Positions 22,024 to 34,569 of a stretch of 64,000 bases of DNA are shown in pieces. The DNA is from Monoplex corrugatus. Its lineage: Eukaryota > Mollusca > Gastropoda > Littorinimorpha > Ranellidae. The stretch covers positions 53,749,442 to 53,813,441 of the forward strand of contig CM060307.1 in the NCBI GenBank assembly GCA_030674185.1, in the 5' to 3' direction. The number at the start of each line of letters is the position of its first letter. Positions within the stretch are counted from its first letter, which is position 1. The translations under genes were made by a program, and so were the position numbers. The notes beneath the pieces were generated by a model that was not told where the DNA came from, ran no database searches, and saw only the letters and a program-made list of their open reading frames with translations.

Positions 22024-22218
22024 CTACATTTGAGCTTGCCCTTCTGGTAGCTGACTGGAATGTTCACAGTTTTCCTGGTGGTCTGGTTCCAGAACGCCGC
22101 ATCTCACTGGGGGCTGCAGTTGTGGGGAGTGGGCCCCTGGCCCCGAATCGCCAACGAACCCTCCTGCAGCACATGTGGTCCTTGGGTACAGCTTGTCATA
22201 GCCCATGATTGGTGAAGT
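22024..22218 (-). CDS. minus-strand gene, probable last exon
   Basis: Encodes 64 residues, [20 protein letters not shown] through EGQAQM, then TAG at 22024-22026. It is an isolated GC-richer island in AT-rich DNA. The acceptor GCAGTCTCACAG|ACT is in phase 0 and matches the GTATGT donor of exon 11. The Tyr/Pro/Gly-rich style resembles exons 10 and 11. Confidence is moderate because the intron is 2.6 kb and the exon has no recognised homologue. Confidence 0.6.
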   Translation of the reverse strand, partial: TSPIMGYDKLYPRTTCAAGGFVGDSGPGAHSPQLQPPVRCGVLEPDHQENCEHSSQLPEGQAQM

Positions 22219-25200
22219 CTGTGAGACTGCACACAGTCATGATAGTAAGATTCTTTTTACAATTTCCAACACATAATCAGAATTAACTGTGTTTAATATT
22301 TGCCTGAGTGTAACAAAAACTGAAGGGAAATAATAATTATCTTGATGATTATACAATCAAATAAAGTGGAATGTGTATAGATGTATCTATTGATACCTTC
22401 ATCCACAACTTCCACCAATACTGTTCAAAGATGACAAAGCCGTGTAGGTGGATATATATTTTTCTCCTGAGTCAAAAAGATGAAAGAAACTTGATCGCCA
22501 CATTCAGAAGAAATTAAGAATTCTACTAACTTTTTTGACTCAGTCACGGTCACATCTAGTATGATTTACATTTGCTCACAACCCCATGAATGACATTTCC
22601 CTTGCTCACCCACTTTAGGCTTGCACTCTTTTCTTAAAACTCATAATGCAAACAAAGAGTAAGTGGGCTTGTTGGTAACTGCTGTGTGCACAGGGCTCAG
22701 TCAAAATACTGACGTCCCTCTACCTGTTTCGCTCCTTTCAATTGTCTCTCTACTCCCAACCCATGCTTCATGAGGGATTAGTCTTGTAACCTCCATTTGC
22801 TCCGCCTCGCCCCCCAAAAAATATCCAATCTAACCCCATTCACATTCTTTTCATTCGATTTTACTTAGGCTTGTTTAAAATATCAGCAGTACCAACTTTG
22901 TAATGATGGTGATAATCATCCAATACTAATTTTACACAATATGTAAATTCATCAAAATTATGTACACTTTATTAACTCATTTTATCGAACTAAGTATATA
23001 CAGTGGAAACCTGATATAACAGGGATGATGGGACCAAATCAAAATCCCTGTTATATCTGATCCCTGTTATATCAGATATCAAGGGAAATAAGGACTGATC
23101 AACTAACTCTTGACTTTTTTATGAGCAATAGCAATCAGAATCAATAAGAAAGCTAAGAAAAAAGAAAGATAAACAGTAGATCTAGGCCTAGATCTGGTCT
23201 GGTGTAAGTGTGCAGTAAGCTTACAAACTGAATGATGGCGCAGTCAGTCACTGACTCAGTGGCATCAGGCCTACACGCTTGCGCGCGCATCACGCTCGCA
23301 TTGCGAAGCGTTCTTTTAGTGTACAGTACACAGTATACCAAGGCTAGCCTAGATCTAGATCTAGGCCTACTGCGTGGCGTGCTGAGTCTAGGCCTAGGCC
23401 TTTCTGCTGCAGAGCCCGTCTCGGCATCCCTGCTATAACCGATCGAGCCCTCTTGTCTCCCTGTTATTGCCGATAAGTTTTAATAGAGACAAAGAGAAAG
23501 AAAAAATGGGGATTGAAAAAAGCCCTGTTATATCCGGATTCCTGTTATAACCGGTCCTGTTATAAATGGTTTCCACTGTACTGCTATTGTAAACACTAAT
23601 CCTCCTTTGTTCTCTCCCTTCTTTCCACTTTCTACCCCAATCCAAACATGATATGTAATAATAATAATTACAATATTCATATATAGCGCAAAATCTTGAT
23701 CAAAATCTAATCTAAGCGCTGAAACACACACATGCATGCATGGCTATAAATGGGGAGAAAGAATAAAAGCAATGGAAAATTATAGAGCATATTATATACA
23801 ATTATATATTACAATGTGATTCCCCTCCGAGTGGAGACAGGCTGCAGAGGGGATTGAGTGAGGTCAGGATTTTATGCAGAGGAGAAAAGGTGAGTTTTGA
23901 GAGCGGACTTGAAGGAGACAAAAGTAGGTTGCTGACGGACAGAGAGAGGAAGTTTGTTCCAGGAAAGTGGACCAGAAACAGAGAAGGCTTGTGGACCATA
24001 GGTATTGAGCTTAGTGCGTGGAAAGCAAAAAGTCAGAGGATCGGAGGCAGAGCAGAGGGTGCGTGAGGGAACATAGATCTCAAGTAGGCTTGACAGGTAA
24101 TCGGGGGCTGCGTTATTGAGGCTTTTGTAGCACATGGTGTCTAGTTTGTATGTGGGGAAAATTAAAGTCGTCAGTAATTATATCTCAAAGATGACAACTC
24201 CGGATGATGTCCAAGAAGCTTTCTATGGAAACTAAATCAAAGTGACTGCTCGCGTTCAAATAGGAACCAGAGAAATAAGAAAAAAAAATGAAGCACGTAT
24301 TTAACCTTTTGACTCCTGTGCCCTGTCCACCACAGTAACCTGCATTGTCAACCAGGCTAGCAAAGCAAAAACTTAACCCTTTGACTCCCTCACTGTATCC
24401 ATACAAGCCACACAAGGATACAGTGAAGGCTGACTTCATCAGTTGCAGCATTGACAATAGCAACTAGGATGAAACTGCCTGCAGCAGAGTTTGTTGTCAG
24501 CAGCAGTTTACACAGGGTCCAATCAAGATTTGAACAAAGCAAAACCGCTGCTTTTTAACAGAAGACGGACTACCAAAAGCAGAAACCAGGGTCACAGGAT
24601 TCCTTCCCAGTAAGTGCCTGCAGAACATGTTCCTCTACAACTGACCTATCCCACATGAAGACCCACACCAGATGACCACAGACAAACACACACACGCACA
24701 CACACACACACACACACGCTCAGACATGTACAAACAACACGCACACACACATGCATAGACAGACGTACAAACAAAAACACATGCTTCAGACCACGTAATC
24801 TTTGATACGTTCATAGGGTATACATCTTTCAACCAGTTTCAAACATACCTCATATTCATTCTCTGGCTGTCTCGCTTCTTGCATCACATCTGGAACTGCA
24901 GCAACCAGTCTCTCTTTGGCGTGCTGATGGCTAACCATGGCAGAAGGTACCCCGTAATTGCCGTAAGGAGGTGGGTGTTGCGAGTACAACTCCTCAGGAT
25001 ATCCTGGCTGCACTCGAGGATATGGTGCAGTGGCTTTATGGTATAAGGAATACGGAATGTCTCGCATCTCCGGTTCTAAAATGGGTCTGGAGCTTGAGGG
25101 TTTCTGGTATGGATCCATGAACATGTCCGCGTTTCTGCTCCATCCTGAGCTCCACTGGGCTGTAGAGTAAGCAGTGGAAACGGCTGGGTGCTGTGCTTCA

Positions 25201-25798
25201 TAACTAGATGGATAGTGTTCTGGGGGGTATTTTGTGTACACTCCTGACCACTCCTTGGCGTAGTCTGCAGTGAAGTAACGATCCAGTGGAGAGGAGGGGG
25301 TGGGAAGGGGCGCTGCTGGGAGTAGTAGCCGTGGCCGTGAATGGTACTAGGGTCTCGGTAAGGGTACCTACCACAACAAACACACACACGTGCGTGCAAG
25401 TGGATAAAAAAAATGGGTTTGCATGTGATTATTCCGACGTGTTTTATTGTTCTGGTTGTATAGACTAGAAACTGATAGAAAAGACGTTCTGACTGTCACT
25501 GTTACTGATATGGCTACTTTTATTCTAAGGAAAAACGTGTCACAGCTTAAAGGACACTGCACAAGTTTCATACCCATATCGTATTTCTCTTTTTCTATCT
25601 CGCAGACGTAGCAAGAAACTTAAATTATCTCACGCTCACACGCACTCAAACAGAAACTTATGAGTCTTTCTCTCTTGTTTCTCATGCACATACTTTCTCT
25701 CATACACATATGTGATTTTTGATCATACATACACAGGCATTCTATTTTTAACAAGTATCTGCACTTGCCCATGCGCGTGCATGCACAGAGAGAAAGAG

Positions 25799-25840
<42 letters not shown>

Positions 25841-28800
25841 TACAAAAAGTTACTTTCCAACACATCTCAGAATTAAAATAACCTGAATCTGGAGGCAGTG
25901 GTGTTGTGAACAGGGGGGACCGGCATCGCATGTTCCTGGTACCTGTGTGATGGTCTATCCATTACTGGCACCTCCTCTGGGTCCGGATAATGGTAGTCCC
26001 CATGCCATTCTACTGTGTAGCGTGGCACAGAGTAGTGCAGCTGTGGGTTGGCTGTAACCAAACAAGCCCACAATGTTAACTGTCTTGCATGTAAAAATAG
26101 GAGTTATTGGTAGTCCCATAACACTAATCTGGATCAAAAGGGACTGAGATGGTACATATATTATCACTGTTATTGCCCAGCCGACTGCGCAGCCATATCA
26201 GGGCTGTAAACATCCCAAAGCGCCCTCAATACCTCACTGGGAAAATACAAACACCACCTGGAAAAGAAAATCAAGCTCACATATCAATGCATACATAAAG
26301 ATAATCTAAGGATATGCTTCTGGCATTGACGGCTCAGTCCAAGTTATCTCCCGATGGGGTTAAAAAACCCGAATACAAATGTAAACATAACTAAGAACTC
26401 AAAAACATGTATATGAAAATTGGGATCAATTAGTTAAAATTCTTCCCCGTGGGGATGACGGGGGTTCTTTCAGTATAAATAGTATCCCCACCTTCTGGAA
26501 ATTATGTGCGATAAATTTCCTCTTTTCTGTCACTCTCTTTGTTTCTGCTTTGTTCTTGTTTCTTATTTCTTCGAATCATCTTCTGCCTTGCTGGTCCGTT
26601 TATCTGTATGTGTTCTATAAATCATTACATGCTTTTAGGATTGATGATTGGGTACATGTATTAAGGCATTTCTGGCTTTAAGGAAATGTGATGTGCAGAA
26701 ACAGTTTTAGGTCATTTAGGCCCGTTTTGTAGAATATATATATATATATGTTGTAGTATCTTTAGTTATGTTTATATTTGTATACAGGTCTGATTTCTTA
26801 AATCCCTGGTGGTAAAGTGGATGGTGTGAACACCAGGGGCATATCCTTAGATTATGTGCGCTAATGCAATAATATGTGTACTTGATTTTCTTTTCTCAAG
26901 TGAGGTATGATGTACATTTTGAAATTATTATAGCCTTCATATGGCTCTGCGCAATCAGCTGGACTTTTAACCGATAATAACACAAAATACACACACACAT
27001 ACACAGACACACACACACCAAAGCGTTTGTTTATTTAATCTATGTGTATGTTGCTTATTTTTGCTGTCTCATCTGTATTGCCTCAGCATGACTGTTCTCG
27101 CTGTTCGTTCCAGCTCAAAAGAATATAAAATATCAATGAAGATTTAAATAAAACATTTATAATCAAAAACCTACTGTGTTATACAAACATCACTAAATCA
27201 GTCATAAAAAATTAATGGATATCAGAGGAACAACAAAACAAAATAAATAGGCCTACATACATACTTACAGACAGACAGAAGTACATATTTGTATATAAAT
27301 TGTTTGATACATAGATGAAAAAAGGTAAGAAAACAAAAGAGTCAAGCCGATCTAACAGTAACATTTTTAACATAAAAATTACTACAGAAAGACCGGATTC
27401 TGTACCCCTCTAGGTCAGTTTGAACTCAGAGACACAACAGTAGAATTAAAATAAAAACTTGACGTGAAGCGAGGACAAATGGCAGACTGTCACAAAGGTG
27501 AGAACACCATGTGAATAATGTCAGAAGTTCAGGGGACGTGCTGTTCACACCTCTTCCTATGAATACTGATTTAGGCACATTTTTTGGCATGTGTGACCTT
27601 CACCTTGGAACCATGACACTTCAGCAAACCAAACCTTTGGCCAAAATTTCATAAAGATCCAACGACAAAACAGATGAGACAATCTCGCTAACGTAATTTT
27701 GTCACAGACACACAGACACAGGCACACATGTTTCTGGTCGATATGAAACAATCTCCCTTTTTTTTTAAGTGAAAGTCAACATAATGTACCTTCACCTGGT
27801 CTGGTGACAAGATCAGCACGCACTGTTCCTTTGTTGGTCTGTTCCAGTGTGTTCTGCAGCATACGGCCTGCCAGCACATCCTCGTTTGTATGACTCACAC
27901 TGCGCTCCTGTAGGGATTGTTACTATTATCATTATCACGATCAGTCTTCATCATTCTGTAAAACAATGATTTCATATAACTATGACGACGAGTATTGAAA
28001 AAAAATGTATGCTGTAATAATGTCGCTATCAAACATGGGTAAGGTACACCACCGCACTCCCACCCACCACCATCACCACCACCACCACCACCACCACGTC
28101 CTAGGGTCGGTTCCACTCAAAATGATTAATCCTAGTCTTGAACATTATTCTCACTTCCATGGTTTTTTACATTCCAACCGGAGAGCCGCAGAACTTAACA
28201 GCTATCTTCAATGGATACGACAGGCTTTCATGGATGTCTACAAGAAATCGCCCGAGAGTTAGAATTATTTCCCCCTCCCCCTCTCCCTAGAAGTTCTTGT
28301 TCCACTTGCTAGCTTAGAGAAGATTTGCTTTGGATCCGCAGAACATGGGCTGTCCAGCGTAGCCAAAATGAGATGTTCCATAAATATTCACCTTCTAAGG
28401 ATCTCTGTACTCGGTACACTTGCGGCCAGGAGGTTCTTATGAGTTTTTGAAGGGACCAGTGATAGGACTGGTCAAGCAACTAGATGTCTTCCCAGTTCGC
28501 ATTCATAATAGAAGGGTGACAAAACGACTGCCTACAGACAGCATTCTTTGTTTTACTGTCAAACCTTTCCATTCTGCATTATGATAAGTTGTGTACCAAA
28601 GGACGCACTCGCCTTGGACAAGCGGCCGCAGATCTCGTTCTCCTTATCCAGAGGAGGAACTGTAGATGTCGAGTAACTAAAGCTGTCTATCTAGCCCACA
28701 CTACACTACCCCATCCAAAACATTTTTTAAGGATCATGGCACTCAGGGAGGTTACCTTTGTGTTCACCTTTTCTTTTTCTTTTTTTTTTTCTTTTTTTTT

Positions 28801-30258
28801 TCGTCCCATTTTCTGCGCCACCTTAATGGCCACAGAAGGTGGCACAGTTTTTACAATGCTATGATGATGTCGGTGAGGATGATAATCATGATGCTACGGA
28901 GTTCCATCTAGGATTGAGACTGCGTGACAGAGTTGTACTCTACGCTTACTATCATAATATATCCTGGCATCAACCAGGCCCGAGAGATACTGACACCTGC
29001 GGTGCTGGTCAGATGATTTAAGCAACACCCTCAATGACGCATCCGTGAAGTGGATGAGACGCGACTGTGTGGTCCCAGTCTTCTCAATGAGCCCATAGCA
29101 CGCCCAACACTGGGTAGGAGCCGTTTAGAGCCGTAAAATCCCACAATGATTTTTGAAGAGACTGATGCCCCATCCCAAACTTCCTCTCTGCCACTTCACA
29201 CATCCCACACCACATACCTTATTGTTGGTGTCGTTGGTGACGTGAATGTTGATGCTGATGCCGGCATTGTTAGAGGAGTGGAGAAGATTGGAGATGGAGG
29301 GTAGGTTGGAGGAGGAAGGATGGAGGTAATCGGTAGTGGAACAGGTGCTGCCAGCTGCAGACTCTGACTCCGAGGAACCCGAGTTGGTCAGGGCATTGGC
29401 GATGTTTTCCGTCGCCATCAACGTCCTGCACGATGGAGTGATGATTAAGCGTAAATCTACATATAAATAATGTAGAGGGTTTCCCTGCACAAAGGAGTGA
29501 TGGTTCGCCATAAAACTAAGTAAAGCTAAGGTAGATGCTGAACATAATCGGAGGTTGTATAGGGAAGCAATATGGTAGACTTCAACTTTATTTCATTTGT
29601 GTTTTCGTGTTTTTCTGGTTCCTTTTTATTCCATGTTGCTATAGTAATGGTAAAGGCTGTTCCATGTCCTCAAGGTAAGAGAGGAATGAGGCGGCAGAGA
29701 CATCGTTTTTCTCGGGGGAACATTACTATGTTTGGTGTCAATTCCCTCCCCATCATTTACTCTACCATTGCATCCCTAAAGGGGGACAGGCACTCATTTA
29801 CAGCCGAGTGGACTGAAAGCTCACGCTTAGTTTGAACCTGTGCAGTTATATAGGAAGGCAGGAGTTTCTACACCGACAATGCAAGGACTTAGAAGATAGA
29901 CCTAAATGTATGACAAAGCGTAAGAGGCTAGAATTGGGTACATAAATCATAATGCATCAATGAATCAGTGTTCAAACTATGGAAAAGTACGTTGCTTGCA
30001 CTAGGAAGGAGTCATAGAATCACATGATCTATTCAGGCATTTTGGTAGTGATTACTGCGATTGCCAGGAACACTGAATCGCTAGATAACGAGGCGTTGTT
30101 TTTTTAAGATGCTTAGGACAGACTGCAGATGCTTAGGACTGCATTTATTTCTACAACTGAGTTTCCACTGTCAAATGCTTGACAGCAGTGGTAGCTAAAG
30201 GGTCATGCAGTGGTGTCAAGAAAAACAACTGCATAGTGTAATCGAAGCATGGTACATT

Positions 30259-30326
<68 letters not shown>

Positions 30327-30406
30327 CCCTCTCTCTCTCCCTCTCTCTCTCTTTCTCATACACACACACATGCATATGCTAAAACTTAATCATAATTGAA
30401 GTCATA

Positions 30407-30460
<54 letters not shown>

Positions 30461-31377
30461 ACACACATACACACACAAAGACACAGAGCCACCGATACAC
30501 AGCTTAAGAACACTCACTCGTCTTGCTTTATTGGAGAGGAAAAGGTCAGAGAACGTCGTACTTTCTTCTTCTGTCTACCACCGCTGTTCTGGCCTTGTCG
30601 TTTGGATCCCTTGGGCTCCTTCATTGGGCTCACTGGGGTCTTGAGGCCCGCAGTCGACAGGACTGGAAACAATGAGACAAGAACATACAATGGCAATGAG
30701 GTACAAGAACTGAGGCGTATACGTAACATAACAAGAACACAAACGAATACAAAGGTAAAAACTAAAGACTGTTGTCCCATAATATCCCAAAGTCCAGGCA
30801 GTGAGGTGGTATATACTTCATATTCTTTCTCAAATACAAAGACTGACAGGTATAACCCTTTGACTCCCGCACCCTATCCACCAACTGCAAAAACGTAACC
30901 CTTTGACTTCCACACTCTATCTACAGGAAGCTGGTGAATAGGTTGAGGGAAACAAAGGGTTAAGTTTTTGCTTTGCTGGCATGGTTGACAATGCCGGATG
31001 CTGGTGAACAGAGTGCGGGAGTCAAAGGGTTAATTTTGAAATGAAACTTTTCTTCCTGTTACCAGAATACTCCCTGAGGAGCGAGGTGGTAGAGACTTCT
31101 ATTTCTCTAGGGCCATCATCATAAGGGTGGTATACATCTTCCCTTCTCTCTGTAGTGGCGTACTGCAGATGCAGATGAGGGGGGCAGGGAGGGATGGGTA
31201 TGACAGATCTATCAAACAGTGAGCTGACACTACCAGAATGATGGAAAAATTAGGATGGGCAACCAACAGGATTTTAATGTTGCGGACTGGGATTTAACTT
31301 GATATATCAGATCTTGAGTCCCTGGCTCTATCAGAATAACCATACACACATACACACACACACTCAGACACACGCAC

Positions 31378-31420
<43 letters not shown>

Positions 31421-31425
31421 AACAC

Positions 31426-31508
<83 letters not shown>

Positions 31509-32553
31509 ACACACATACAAACACACGTTCACACCTTTTGGCGTAGTTCTTTTCCGTCCAGAAGTCAGTTTACTGTTCCCTTGTTCATTATAACACTCGT
31601 CTTGCCTCGAGGGGGTCTGTGAGCTCTCATGGGGTATTCTGGCCATGGCAGATGTCTCTGCAGTCGTACCCATCTCTGATAAAAAGAAACATTCAAATTT
31701 TGAAACATTTAGAATTTGGAGTAGCAGAGATGAGGGAAGAAAAGATAGAGAGGAGAGAGAGAGGCAGCGACAGATACAAAGACTGAGAGACAAAGACAAA
31801 GACTGAGCGACAGAGACAAAGAGACTAAGACAGAGACAGAGAGAGCACATACAGAAAACGAAAGCAAGCAAACATACACATATATGGGTACACACACGAG
31901 ACAGATAGAACGATTGAAAGATAGATATGTGTATGATTGTGTGCATCTGTGCGTGCACACACGCGTGCATATATATGTGAAAAACATATAGGTTACACTC
32001 GTTTATCCTTCTTATTCATACTGATCTTGGGAACCGACTTACCAGCTATGTTACCAACCGTGGGAATACTGTCAATGACCAGCTTGTTGGGCACTATGGT
32101 GCTGTTCTCTGCTCTGACACACGTTTCCTGTGGTAACGTCATTTCTTCCGACCTCCTGACGTCATTCTCTGCTATGATGTCACCGCTGCGTACCACAGGC
32201 CTCTCCAAAGTGGCATCAGAATCTCCTTGTGGAAGATGTCATTGTTGTTATCATCAACATCTTCGTCAATAATAACATCGTCATCATTGCCAACATGATC
32301 ATCTTTATGAATAACAACATCATAACTGCTAACAACAGCACTATAATTAATAACATCATTCTGACTAACAACAATGTTAGTAACAGCCGAAGCCAAATCG
32401 ATTTTTTGTTGTTTATTTGTTTGTCTGTTTGTCTGTCTGCTTGTTTATTTATTTGTTTGTTTGTTTATTTGTTTGTTTGTTTGTGGTTGTCTTTCGTGAA
32501 AACGTAAATACTCTGTGTATTTCTTCAACTGATTTCATCACACGTCACAGTAA

Positions 32554-32617
<64 letters not shown>

Positions 32618-32633
32618 ACACACACACACACAC

Positions 32634-32688
<55 letters not shown>

Positions 32689-32770
32689 CAACAGACAGAC
32701 AGACAGACAGACTAGATAGATAGATAGATAGATAGATAGATGGATTGATGGAGTAATGGATGGATGGATT

Positions 32771-32806
<36 letters not shown>

Positions 32807-32822
32807 GGCAGGCAGGCAGGCA

Positions 32823-32860
<38 letters not shown>

Positions 32861-34478
32861 TAGGTAAGTAGGTAGGTAGGTAGGTAGATAGGTAGACATA
32901 CAGACAGACAGACAGATAGATTTGGGTATTTACAAATGACCAGAACGTAAAAGGAAAATGAGGATAGCATATAATACAGACCTGTAACTCTGGCACTCAT
33001 TACCTAATCTTAAAAAAACAATTTCCACCACTAAAAAAAGCATAAAACTTCTTTCACAAAGCTCTTTTAACAGACGAAAAACGCCTCACTTGCCTACTAT
33101 TCACTTTGTTTTAATGGTCAAATTATCAAATCGAACTGACCCCCACCACCGAGGTTGGTTTCTGAGGGCACGAAAGGGACGGGGAGATGTTGCTGGTAGT
33201 CTGTGCTGTCCTCCTGGTTCAGGTAGACAATGTAACCGTTGCCATCCACGACTGCGTTGCTGCCGATGCCGCCCTGACTGAGAATGCTAGCACTACTGCT
33301 GCCTCCTGCTGGAACCAGAAAGAGATATTCATGCAAATGTGCCATACTTTTCATATTGTGTTAACTCTTTTATCCCTTCACTTTTCCAAAAGCCTCCTGT
33401 AGGAAATTGATGAAAAGGGTTAGTAGTAGTAACAGTAATAATATTTACTATCATGTTTATTATTATTGTTGTTACCATTATTATCGTCGTAGTAATAGTA
33501 AAAAATGAAACTGAAAGACAAAGCAGCCAAATGGAAAAGCGTGCAGCAATAAAGGCCAGAACCAACTCTGCAGAGCGTTCCATTGAGCGTCCAGTATGCG
33601 GCCGCATGTGTCTATCAGACTTTGGCTTGAGATCCTACATGAGGGTGCACAAATAAAGTGCTAGGTTGTACTTTTATCGACCACGATAGTCGACCACCTG
33701 TATAATGGTAGTAATATCAATTATCATATTTATTGTAATGATATCTATTATTATATTTATTGTAGTAATATCTAATATCATATTTATCATTATCTTTATG
33801 ATCATTATTAGTGTTTAAAGTCCCGCCAACTGCTCAGAGCCATGTCAGGGCTATAACCATCTCAAACAAAACAAAACGTTTAAATATATCGATTGACCCT
33901 GGAAAAAAGAAGTCATAGAAAAGAAAATGAAGCGCACATATTGCATCCACGTAATTAATACGAGGATATTCCTTCTGGCATTAACCATTCCACTTATCAC
34001 CGTGGACATTAAAAGAAACAACTAAGGACACAATAACATACACGAAAACTAGCTTATATTCGTAATATCTAAATTGCCACTCAGCAGTTCACATTTCCTC
34101 AGAGTTAAAAAATAATGCAATGAATGTATGTATCCAATGATCAGTTACCTAATACACAGCAAGTGTGTACGCCTTTATAGAAGACATAAAGGTGAATGAA
34201 CCAGCAAGACAAAAAATGAGAAAGGAAGGGATGACAGAACAATGATGTGAGAAGATTTACAGACACATGTATCAAATGCCCTGCTAATTTATGCCGTCTG
34301 TTTTTGGTGTGTGGACATTATTTTGGCACGTTTTCTGGAAATTTCGTCAAAACCAAAGACGAAAAAAGAATGGGTTCTGTTACGGTACTTTTCTACATGT
34401 GTGATGCTTCTTGCTTGTGTTGTTTGCTCGCGCTGGCTGGCTGGCTGGCTGATGGCTGGCTGCTGGCTGTGCTGTTGC

Positions 34479-34569
<91 letters not shown>

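Larger units (their letters stand above)
22219..24848 (-). other. last intron of the minus-strand gene
   Basis: Holds the pogo-like MITE, a LINE fragment, a piggyBac-like MITE and an AC-rich tract at about 24685-24720. The rest shows nothing coding. Confidence 0.5.

Noticed and set aside
21957..22208. 83-codon plus frame MERFASVSVVG...
   Set aside because: Antisense to the probable last exon 22024-22218 of the minus-strand gene, which has matching splice phase.
27688..27879. 63-codon minus frame [12 protein letters not shown]...
   Set aside because: Overlaps exon 9 in a different frame that breaks the splice phases.
28005..28262. 85-codon plus frame with a His11 run
   Set aside because: The His run is a CAC microsatellite, and the remainder has no recognisable homologue or splice context.
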